A program made the position numbers and the translations under genes. DNA of 64,000 bases from Terasakiella brassicae (GTDB lineage Bacteria; Pseudomonadota; Alphaproteobacteria; Rhodospirillales; Terasakiellaceae): the NCBI RefSeq assembly GCF_014641495.1, contig NZ_BMHV01000003.1, positions 62,001 through 126,000 on the forward strand. Direction: 5' to 3'. Below are positions 58,601 through 64,000 of this stretch, one piece after another (positions within the stretch are counted from its first letter, which is position 1; every line of letters starts with the position of its first letter). Below the pieces are notes generated by a model. That model made no database searches. It had not been told where the DNA came from and saw only the letters and a program-made list of their open reading frames with translations.

Positions 58601-60504
58601 GGATAACCGTTTCCAATGTGGCGGTGCCGGAAATTACATCTGCGGCCTATGATTATTCGACGAATGTGTTGACGGTAACAGGGACAAGTTTCCTGAAACG
58701 TGACGGGGCGGCCAACGATATTGATGTCAGCAAGTTGACTTTCAAAGGCGAAGGTGGGGCGACTTATACCCTGACCTCGGCCTCTGATGTGGAAATCACC
58801 AACGGGACGACCTTTACCATTACCTTGTCGGCAACGGATGCGGCTGGGGTCGAGGCTTTGACATCCAAGAACGGTACCTCGGCTGCAAATGGTACGACCT
58901 ATAACCTTGCGGCAGCTGAAGATTGGGCGGTCGGGGCTGACAGTGCGGTGACAACGGTTGATGGGACCAGCGGGGTCACCGTTTCCAACTATAATGCACC
59001 GGCAATCACGTCTGTGGCCTATGATTATACCACGGGTACATTGGCCTTGACGGGAACGAACTTCGTTTCAAAAACAGGGGCGGCAAATGATATTGATGTG
59101 TCTCTGCTGAGCCTGACAGGGCAGGGTAACACGGCTTATACGTTGACGGATAGTGCGGATGTGGAAATTACATCCGCGACCAGTGCGGTAATCACTTTGA
59201 GTGCAACCGATAAACTGGTCGTCAATGGTTTGCTGAATAAAGATGGCACCACATCGGCAACCGGGGCGACAACGTTTAATCTTGGCGCGGCGGACAATTG
59301 GATGACGGGCGCGTTTGCAAGCGTGGATATTGTCGATGCGACAAACGCTGTGACCGTATCCAATTATGCGGCGCCTGAAATTACATCGGCAACGTATGAC
59401 ATCACAACAAAAACATTGGTGGTGAGCGGGACCAATTTTGTGAATAAGACCGGTGCTGCAAATGATGTCGATGTTTCGCAGTTAACCTTGACGGGTAAGG
59501 GTGCGGCTGGCAGTGCCTATACCTTGACCTCAGCCACAGATGTTGAAATTACCTCCGCCACTGAATTCACCCTTGTTTTGAACGAGACGGATGCTGCTGG
59601 TGTTGCTGCGTTACTGGATGCAAATGGTACATCGGCAACGGATGGTCAAACATATAATTTAGCGGCTGCGGGCAGTTGGCTTGCACAGGTTCCCGTTGAT
59701 ATTTCGGATAATACAGGCAATGGCATCACGGTTTCCAATGTGCCAATATCTCCGACTTCTTCCGGGCTGAATGTCAGTCAAATTGGTGGCGATGAAGGAT
59801 CATCTGAAAATACCGCTGGTAACGAGGGGAACCCAAGTGGCAATGACGGTAATGGACCCGTTGATAATGGGGCCGGGAATGTGAATGTACCTGCCGGTGA
59901 AGTGAATTTCGGGAATAGCGGTGACCGGACAACATGGAATGAGGTTGTTAGTCGTGGCGGATCAAGTTCGTCTGTGATTGGTGATCCCAGTGCCGGTGTC
60001 GAAGGGATGACCATTGTACGCAACGCGGTCACCGGAAATGATGCGGCTTTAAATAGCTTCTACGGCACGGGTCGTGTTTCTTCCTCCAATAGCGGCGGTG
60101 CGACAGTTGGTCGTGCTGGTGGAGGAACAAGTGGTCTTGGTGCGGCGAACCCCGGCTTATCCGGTCTGGCCGGAGTTGGCGGGGGCTTGAACGGCCTCGC
60201 CAATGGAGGCGGACTTGGGGGCGGTTTCGGCGGTGGCCTCGGCGGCGGCTTTGGCGGTTTGGGTGCGGGTGACACCGGCTTTGGCGGCTTTGGCGCGCCA
60301 GAGAATGGTGTCGGTCAACCCGACGGGTTCGGCAATAGTGCGCCGGCCGGGGAATCTCAATCTTTAGGGGATGAGGCTGCACCCGGTGGGGAGCAGGCAT
60401 TCCGGGTACCACAAGGGGGACGGATGAATTTCTCGGCTCAGTTGGTAAATGCTTCTGGCGCAAAAGATCTTAAAGTTGTAAAAGCACTTCTAGAAGCAGT
60501 TTAA
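52678..60504 (+). CDS. Giant repetitive surface protein: LE-R-MFDAA motif, DUF4347, 16 Ig-like repeats
   Basis: 2608 residues. The N-terminus has no Sec signal; it carries ALEQRFMFDAAG, a variant of the LEPR-xLF motif of giant exported proteins. Residues about 62-222 match DUF4347 (YFIDSNVADYDQLIAGLG; HVLSHGGQGEVLLG; LYGCNIGTG). A beta-rich unique segment (222-367) follows, then sixteen ~124-residue Ig/IPT-like repeats (368-2355), each starting ITSATYD...LVVTGTNF and ending ITVSN. The C-terminal 250 residues are Ser/Gly/Asn-rich, with a GGGFGG tract near 2500, and end VVKALLEAV. No RTX nonapeptides are seen. GGAGG lies 11 bases before the ATG. Genes for TolC-like and HlyD-like proteins follow, so export by a type I-like route is inferred. 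Probable role: adhesion or biofilm matrix. Confidence 0.9.
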   Translation: MSKYKGTMTMGKKPLAVALEQRFMFDAAGVATGAEVAEQNAIDTEAKAVQTSHDSDASAATEIYFIDSNVADYDQLIAGLGGDAEYVVLNGDGNGLDQMAAVLSARSNISAVHVLSHGGQGEVLLGTSSLSSATIEQNRDALEIIGQSLSDDGDILLYGCNIGTGSVGATFIGNLADVTGADIAASDDATGASGDWALEAKTGQIEAALGISLNAQGNYQHDLATFDFTTSSDNVSNVTSTVSGITVTITSSEGAEVGVLPGGGLGGTSGNLAVASVNGVNATSMTFSFSSAVNLTSLRAIDIIATTTANWTFTPNTGSAVTESVDHNTGTLVDLSSLTGITSFTITSASPVSYGVDTIIFEAAPTGPSIDSATYDAATGTLVVTGTNLQANAGGADIDASKFTITGEGEEIHVLNNGTANVELGGSTTQFTLTLSAADKAALNQIMNKNGTESTNATPYNVAVADGWNTNVSGANDLTGNGITVSNVAVPQITSATYDIATNQLVVTGTNFLKRDGATNDIDVSKLTFKGEGDGEHALTSTSSVEITDGTTFTVTLSATDAAGVEALMSKNGTESADGKTYNLAAAEDWAAGADSAVTTVDGTSGVTVSNYNPPVITAVTYNYNTNQLVVTGTNFVAKTGASNDIDVGKLSLTGEGGTVYPLTSVSDVEIDSATQFTITLSGADLVNVESILNQDGTTSALSGDTFNLAAAENWMPGAFSSVDIVSATNVVTVSNYAVPEITSATYDWSTGVVTLTGTNFVGVSGATNDITVANKFTFTGEDGTTYTLSDTANVDVSSATTASFTLSATDKAALASLMTKNGTSADSGQSYNLAAAEDWMAGAPVANNVVDATTGITVSNYVAPAITSATYDAAAGTLVVTGTNLQAKAGATNDIDASKITITGEGGETHVLNNGTANVEIDSATQFTLTLSAADKAALNQIMNKNGTESTNATLYKVAAADGWNANVSGANDLTGNGVTVSNVAVPQITSAAYDYSTNVLTVTGTSFLKRDGAANDIDVSKLTITGEGGATYTLSTSSNVEITNGTTFSVTLSGTDIHKVEELLNKNGTTSATPGTTFNLAGQDTVSGQWAVGADTSVNTADMTGNVITVSNYEVPQIASATYDWSTGQLVLTGTNFVGVTGANNDIDVTKLTITGEDGATYELTSSNVDITSSTTATVTLNAADKLAVHGLLNKNGTSSDGATLYNISAAEDWIIGAPADNNVVDATTGITVSNYAAPTITAATYDSDTGVLTVTGTNFVSKTGANNDIDISTLTFTGGTGNATYDLSSASDVEITSATSFTVTLTGVDKTNVDALLDQTGTSSSAGSTYNIAAADNWLAGGPGSSDIADTDGTVTVSVAPAITSATYDAAAGTLVVTGTNLQAKAGATNDIDASKITITGEGGETHVLNNGTANVEIDSATQFTLTLSAADKAALNQIMNKNGTESTNATSYNVAVADGWNTNVSGANDLTGNTITVSNVAVPQITSATYDIATNQLVVTGTNFLKRDGATNDIDVSKLTFKGEGDGEHALTSTSSVEITDGTTFTVTLSATDAAGVEALMSKNGTESADGKTYNLAAAEDWAAGADSAVTTVDGTSAVTVSNYNPPVITAVTYNYNTNQLVVTGTNFVAKTGASNDIDVGKLSLTGEGGTVYPLTSVSDVEIDSATQFTITLSGADLVNVESILNKDGTTSALSGDTFNLAAAEDWMPGAFASVDIVDATNVVTVSNYAVPEITGATYDMATGVVTLTGTNFVGVSGATNDITVANKFTFTGEDGTTYTLNDTANVDVSSATTASFTLSATDKAALASLMTKNGTSADSGQSYNLAAAEDWMAGAPAANNVVDATTGITVSNYVAPAITSATYDAAAGTLVVTGTNLQAKAGATNDIDASKITITGEGGETHVLNNGTANVEIDSATQFTLTLSAADKAALNQIMNKNGTESTNATLYKVAAADGWNTNVSGANDLTGNGITVSNVAVPEITSAAYDYSTNVLTVTGTSFLKRDGAANDIDVSKLTFKGEGGATYTLTSASDVEITNGTTFTITLSATDAAGVEALTSKNGTSAANGTTYNLAAAEDWAVGADSAVTTVDGTSGVTVSNYNAPAITSVAYDYTTGTLALTGTNFVSKTGAANDIDVSLLSLTGQGNTAYTLTDSADVEITSATSAVITLSATDKLVVNGLLNKDGTTSATGATTFNLGAADNWMTGAFASVDIVDATNAVTVSNYAAPEITSATYDITTKTLVVSGTNFVNKTGAANDVDVSQLTLTGKGAAGSAYTLTSATDVEITSATEFTLVLNETDAAGVAALLDANGTSATDGQTYNLAAAGSWLAQVPVDISDNTGNGITVSNVPISPTSSGLNVSQIGGDEGSSENTAGNEGNPSGNDGNGPVDNGAGNVNVPAGEVNFGNSGDRTTWNEVVSRGGSSSSVIGDPSAGVEGMTIVRNAVTGNDAALNSFYGTGRVSSSNSGGATVGRAGGGTSGLGAANPGLSGLAGVGGGLNGLANGGGLGGGFGGGLGGGFGGLGAGDTGFGGFGAPENGVGQPDGFGNSAPAGESQSLGDEAAPGGEQAFRVPQGGRMNFSAQLVNASGAKDLKVVKALLEAV
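53779..59742 (+). repeat. Sixteen tandem coding repeats in four higher-order units
   Basis: Unit starts: 53779, 54148, 54520, 54895 | 55270, 55639, 56029, 56398 | 56767, 57136, 57508, 57883 | 58258, 58627, 58999, 59374, ending at 59742. Units are 369-390 bases. They fall into a period of four (A-B-C-D), giving super-units of 1491, 1497, 1491 and 1485 bases. Units 2-4 and 10-12 are near-identical in DNA, as are units 5, 9 and 13; units 6-8 and 15-16 are diverged. This pattern indicates recent block duplication or gene conversion on top of older copies. Confidence 0.95.
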
Positions 60505-60549
60505 CCTGATGACGATTGTGTAAAATAAATTGGTTGAAGGAACGGTCTT

Positions 60550-62229
60550 GTGAATGGCGTTCAAATGGGATCTCTTGAGGGGAAACAGAAAGTGAAAAAG
60601 TTTAAAAAGGTATTTTCCAGCACATTGTTGATGTCCAGTGCGTTGGTCTTGGCGGGATGTTCTGTGACGCCGGAACCGTTGACGATGGAAGATCATCTTC
60701 AACGGATTGAACGGGATTCAAAAGCCCTGTTTGCCAATCAGGAAAAGATCGATGCACCGATTACGCTTTATGATGCGATGGCGCGGGCGCTGAAATACAA
60801 TCTGGACCAACGCTTAAAACTGATGGAAACAGTCTTAAGTCGCAAAAACCTGACGATGGCCAATTTCAGCCTCCTGCCTCAGATGACGGTCGAAGCGGGT
60901 TATACCGGGCGTGATAACCATATGGGGTCCAACAGCCAGTCTTTAACATCGGGGCAGGAATCGCTTGAAAGTTCCACGTCTTCTGATCGTGAATTAAAAT
61001 CGGCGAGCTTGGGCTTTACCTGGAATGTTCTTGATTTTGGACTGAGTTATGTTCGGGCACAACAATTGTCAGATCGTGTTTTAATTTCTGAAGAACGGCG
61101 CCGCAAAGTCGTTCACAATATCATTCAGGATGTTCGGGCGGCCTTTTGGGATGCGGCATCTGCCCAACGTTTGCTGGACCGGATTGCGCCCTTAACACAA
61201 ACGGTCCAAAAAGCATTACAAGATGCGAAAAAAGCCGAACGGAGCGGCCAGGAAACGCCATTAGCCGCCTTGCGCTATCAGCGTGAATTACTGGATAGTT
61301 TACGTCAGCTAAAAATTATGCGCAGGGAACTGCATACGGCGAAAACCCGCCTGAGCACCTTGATGAACCTGAAGCCGGGAACGGATTTCAAACTGGATAC
61401 GGGTAATGTCGGTTTTGATGTTCCCGACCTTCAGCTTCAAGATGTTGAACGTCTTGAAAAAATTGCCTTGTTACATCGCCCGGAATTGCGTGAAGAGGCT
61501 TATCAAGCACGGATCAGTCATAACGATGTCCGTAAAGCTTATCTGCGCATGCTGCCGGGGCTGGAATTGAACACAGCCTGGAATTTTGACAGCAATTCCT
61601 ATGCGTGGGAACAGACATGGTGGTCGTGGGGTGCGTCCATTAATAAAAACCTGTTTGAAGTCTTTACAGGGCCAGAAGCCATTGAACAGGCCGAAGGTCA
61701 GGTTGATGTTGTCGATTATCGTCGTTATGCCCTCAGCATGGCGGTGATGAGTCAGGTTCACGTTGCCTTGGCAGGATATGTACAGTCGGTTGATGAATTT
61801 AAAACGGTCTCTGAGCTATATCGCGTTGAAGATAGTATCAAAGGTAAAATTCAGGCGAACGTTCGTGCCGGTAGTGCAGGTAATCGCGATGCCATTCGGG
61901 CCGAACTACAGGCGGTTTTATCCGAACTGCGCCGGGATTTGGCCTTTACCGACATGCGCAATTCCGTTGGGCGTTTGTATTTGACCTTGGGGGCTGATCC
62001 TTTGCCGGATACCATTGAAAATACGGATGTTCGCACGTTGGCTGGGGCACTTAAAAAGATCAATGAAGATTGGTATAGCGGCCGTATCGCCATTAGTGAT
62101 GGGTCCGAGGTTAAAAAGGCAAAAGAAGCCGCTGATAATGAAGCCAAAAAGCAGGTCGAACAGGTGAAAAAAACTGAACAGGATGAGGACGGTTTTTTTA
62201 GTACGCTGGCTTCCTGGTTTGCCGGATAA
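60550..62229 (+). CDS. TolC-family outer-membrane factor, lipoprotein-like N-terminus
   Basis: Up to 559 residues. It has the two-fold coiled-coil pattern of TolC-like channels: LYDAMARALKYNLDQRLKLME, then long helices (QRLLDRIAPLTQTVQKALQDA) and a second repeat with EEAYQARISHNDVRKAYLRMLPGLEL. A lipobox LVLAGC follows a hydrophobic stretch, so it is probably lipid-anchored like OprM/NodT. GTG at 60550 has AGGA eight bases upstream; GTG at 60592 would give a more typical lipoprotein signal (VKKFKKVFSSTLLMSSALVL). The C-terminus adds a Lys/Glu-rich tail (EAKKQVEQVKKTEQDED) before FFSTLASWFAG. It starts 45 bases after the giant protein and forms the exit channel of the presumed export system. 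Confidence 0.9.
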   Translation: MNGVQMGSLEGKQKVKKFKKVFSSTLLMSSALVLAGCSVTPEPLTMEDHLQRIERDSKALFANQEKIDAPITLYDAMARALKYNLDQRLKLMETVLSRKNLTMANFSLLPQMTVEAGYTGRDNHMGSNSQSLTSGQESLESSTSSDRELKSASLGFTWNVLDFGLSYVRAQQLSDRVLISEERRRKVVHNIIQDVRAAFWDAASAQRLLDRIAPLTQTVQKALQDAKKAERSGQETPLAALRYQRELLDSLRQLKIMRRELHTAKTRLSTLMNLKPGTDFKLDTGNVGFDVPDLQLQDVERLEKIALLHRPELREEAYQARISHNDVRKAYLRMLPGLELNTAWNFDSNSYAWEQTWWSWGASINKNLFEVFTGPEAIEQAEGQVDVVDYRRYALSMAVMSQVHVALAGYVQSVDEFKTVSELYRVEDSIKGKIQANVRAGSAGNRDAIRAELQAVLSELRRDLAFTDMRNSVGRLYLTLGADPLPDTIENTDVRTLAGALKKINEDWYSGRIAISDGSEVKKAKEAADNEAKKQVEQVKKTEQDEDGFFSTLASWFAG

Positions 62230-62235
62230 ACAGGC

Positions 62236-63000
62236 ATGAATTTGACGAAGTCTTTAAGTCTGTATGTCTTTTGGGCGGGGGTAGTGTTTTTCAGCGCTGC
62301 CCCCGTTTATGCGCAGGATTTTTTACAGGCCCGTGCCCTTTTACAGGCCGTTCATCAGGTTAAAATTTCCAGTGAAATTCAGGCGAAAATTAATCATTTG
62401 GGTTTGCTGGAAGGAGATCGTTTTAAAAAAGGCGATGTCTTGGTCGGTTTTGAATGTAGTTTGCTCAAGGCACACGTCAGGGTAAAACAGGCGATTCTAA
62501 AGGGTGAACAAAAGACCTTAGCGAATAAAAAACAACTGATGACATTGCAATCGGTTGGTGAACTGGAAGTCGCCCTTGCCAGTGCCGCAGTGGAAAAAGC
62601 ACAAGGTGAGCTGGATATCGTGCGATATGCGACACGACAATGTGAAATCACAGCACCGTTTAATGGCCGCGTTGTCAAAAAAAATGTGAACCCGTTTGAA
62701 ACCGTTGCGCCCGGTGATATTTTATTGGAGATACTGGACGATCAGACGTTGGAAGTTGCTTTGGTCGTGCCGTCCAATTGGCTTTCCTGGTTAAAGCCGG
62801 GAACACCGTTTGAATTGACAATAGATGAAACGGGGGAACAGATTGCGGCAAAAATCGTTCGAACAGGGGCGTGGATTGATCCGGTAAGCCAATCCATCAG
62901 TGTTTTTGGTGAAATTAATAATGTTGAGACGACCAAAAATTTACTTGCGGGTATGAGCGGAAGCGCCGTCTTTGAAAATACAGGCACAACGACACAATGA
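62236..63000 (+). CDS. Short periplasmic adaptor (HlyD/RND-type membrane fusion protein)
   Basis: 254 residues with a Sec signal (YVFWAGVVFFSAAPVYA). It has a biotinyl-lipoyl-like hairpin split around a short coiled coil: QAKINHLGLLEGDRFKKGDVLVGF and ITAPFNGRVVKKNVNPFETVAPGDILLEI. A beta-barrel domain follows (VALVVPSNWLSWLKPGTPFEL ... AKIVRTGAWIDPVSQSISVFGEI). It is smaller than usual adaptors because the helical hairpin is short (about residues 75-115). It begins 6 bases after the TolC-like gene and overlaps the next gene by four bases (ATGA). It would bridge an inner-membrane pump to the TolC-like channel. Confidence 0.88.
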   Translation: MNLTKSLSLYVFWAGVVFFSAAPVYAQDFLQARALLQAVHQVKISSEIQAKINHLGLLEGDRFKKGDVLVGFECSLLKAHVRVKQAILKGEQKTLANKKQLMTLQSVGELEVALASAAVEKAQGELDIVRYATRQCEITAPFNGRVVKKNVNPFETVAPGDILLEILDDQTLEVALVVPSNWLSWLKPGTPFELTIDETGEQIAAKIVRTGAWIDPVSQSISVFGEINNVETTKNLLAGMSGSAVFENTGTTTQ

Positions 63001-64000
63001 CGGATACGAAGGGTAATTTTCAAAATACCTTAATGTCCTTGTTTCAGTTGGAACGGGAATTACGACAGGCAAAACAAACATCCGAACTATTTTATATTTT
63101 GGTCAATCGGGTCCGTAGCTTAAGCCCGTTTGATAGTGGCGTTGTCTTTTCAATTGAGGGTGGGAAAGCGCGTGCAGAAATGGTTTCCGATGTGGCGGTT
63201 CTGGATCGCAACGCGCCCTTCATCCATTGGATGGAACGTATTGCCACGATGTGTGCCCAAAAAGACGATGCGGCGACCCCTCATGTACTGGACCTGAATG
63301 CCTTGGGGGTTGCGCAGGATGAGGATATGCAGGAATGGGGGCATCCCCAAAACGTTTGGTTTCCCTTGCGCACCGGTGAGGGACGTTTGATCGGTGCTTT
63401 GTGGTATATGCGCGCACAGCCGTTTGTGGAAAACGAATTGGCTTTGCTGGAAAAACTCTCAGATGTTGCCGCTCATGCCTGGAATGCGTTGATCCCCAAA
63501 TCGGCGTTTTCATGGCACCACCTGAAAAATAAAAAGATTATGACGGCAATTGCGGTTCTTTTAATTGCGGCCCAATTCATTCCGGTTTCCCAATCTGTCT
63601 TGGCCCCTGCGGAAGTGGTGGCGCGTAGCCCGTCTGTTGTGAGTGCACCGATCAACGGTGTCTTGAAAGACGTTTTGGTCAACCCGAATGCGCAAGTGAG
63701 TGAAAATCAGCTTTTGATCCGTTATGAAGCGACCGAATTTCAAGGGCGTCTGGATATTGCACAAGAAGAATTGCTGGTGGCGCAAAGCGAGTTATTAAGT
63801 GCGCAGCAAGCCGCTTTTGGCGATAGACGGATCAAAGGGGAACTTGCCGTTTTGCGATCTCGTTTGCAATTGCGCGAAGCCGAACGCGATTATGCCCGCA
63901 CACAATTGGAAAAAATTGAAATTCGCAGCCCGCGTAAGGGTGTTGTTGTTTTTCGTGATGTCGCTGATTTAGAAGGCATTCCTGTAAAAACAGGAGAGCG
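62997..64000 (+). CDS. GAF-TM-HlyD fusion adaptor, truncated by right edge
   Basis: 334 codons are visible; the 3' end is beyond the window. Residues about 15-160 resemble a GAF domain (LFYILVNRVRSLSPFDSGVVF ... VWFPLRTGEGRLIGALWYM). One membrane helix follows (about 180-202, MTAIAVLLIAAQFIPVSQSV). The periplasmic part then begins as an HlyD-type adaptor: VVSAPINGVLKDVLVNPNAQ, a coiled coil (DIAQEELLVAQSELLSAQQ) and IEIRSPRKGVVVFRDVADLEG. So a cytoplasmic sensor-like domain is fused to an export adaptor. The ATG overlaps the previous stop, so translation is coupled. It is probably an inner-membrane component of the giant-protein export system. Confidence 0.88.
   Translation, partial: MTDTKGNFQNTLMSLFQLERELRQAKQTSELFYILVNRVRSLSPFDSGVVFSIEGGKARAEMVSDVAVLDRNAPFIHWMERIATMCAQKDDAATPHVLDLNALGVAQDEDMQEWGHPQNVWFPLRTGEGRLIGALWYMRAQPFVENELALLEKLSDVAAHAWNALIPKSAFSWHHLKNKKIMTAIAVLLIAAQFIPVSQSVLAPAEVVARSPSVVSAPINGVLKDVLVNPNAQVSENQLLIRYEATEFQGRLDIAQEELLVAQSELLSAQQAAFGDRRIKGELAVLRSRLQLREAERDYARTQLEKIEIRSPRKGVVVFRDVADLEGIPVKTGE

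Noticed and set aside
53779-59742. CRISPR-like or non-coding tandem repeats
   Set aside because: The repeats are 369-390 bases, in frame throughout and protein-coding; there are no short direct repeats with unique spacers.
59757-60504. RTX calcium-binding repeats in the C-terminus of the giant protein
   Set aside because: The Gly-rich tract is GGGFGG/GGLGAG, without the GGxGxD nonapeptide spacing or the Asp residues.

Overview
The window looks like chromosome from a Gram-negative alphaproteobacterium, probably a free-living aquatic heterotroph of the Rhodospirillales type. The grounds are the family make-up: TRAP transporter, LutABC, pyruvate carboxylase, single-chain GcvP, PII-GlnA, NapC/TorC-type cytochrome, DUF2927 and LEPR/DUF4347-type surface proteins. 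GC content is moderate. There is no rRNA, tRNA, CRISPR array, insertion sequence or prophage that I can recognise. No species name is claimed.

Left part (1-9.2 kb): a gene of unknown function runs off the left edge. It is followed on the minus strand by five exported envelope proteins: an RT0821-type lipoprotein, an MltC-like transglycosylase, an LPP20-like protein, an unassigned periplasmic protein and a FlgT/TolB-like protein. Then come a small class I cytochrome c, an orphan membrane-anchored TRAP-type binding protein and a secreted dienelactone-hydrolase-like enzyme. From 9.2 to 13.3 kb lie an MsbA-type ABC exporter, a DUF2927 protein, glycerate 2-kinase and a 51-residue ORF.

Molybdenum block (13.5-17.6 kb): a pentaheme NapC/TorC-like quinol dehydrogenase stands before modA-modB-modC-mobA, which are translationally coupled or nearly so. 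fdhD, another molybdoenzyme maturation gene, is at 32.4 kb. No molybdoenzyme is encoded in the window.

Lactate block (17.6-32.4 kb): a divergent FadR-type regulator, a TRAP transporter (dctP, an intercistronic terminator, dctQ, dctM), lutA-lutB-lutC, pyruvate carboxylase, a soluble chemoreceptor with a CdaR-type sensor domain, and a FAD/Fe-S D-2-hydroxyacid dehydrogenase. Together they read as uptake, oxidation of both lactate enantiomers, anaplerosis and sensing of a 2-hydroxyacid.

Glycine block (33.4-42.6 kb): a tandem glycine riboswitch precedes sdaA, glyA, gcvT, gcvH and gcvP, followed by a structured intergenic region and an AGCS amino-acid/cation symporter. Glycine would thus be cleaved, converted to serine and deaminated to pyruvate. 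Epd, a degenerate ZnuA-like protein and several small unknown genes follow. glnB-glnA sit behind a good sigma-54 promoter candidate. A perfect 27-bp palindrome separates glnA from a CyuA/UPF0597 cysteine desulfidase.

Right part (50.2-64 kb): this is the most unusual region. Three exported Tail-Collar-domain paralogues are divergent from a 2608-residue surface protein with an N-terminal LE-R-MFDAA motif, a DUF4347 domain and sixteen ~124-residue Ig-like repeats arranged as a four-fold higher-order repeat. Downstream are a TolC-like outer-membrane factor, a short periplasmic adaptor and a GAF-TM-HlyD fusion that runs off the right edge. I read this as a dedicated export system for a giant adhesin.
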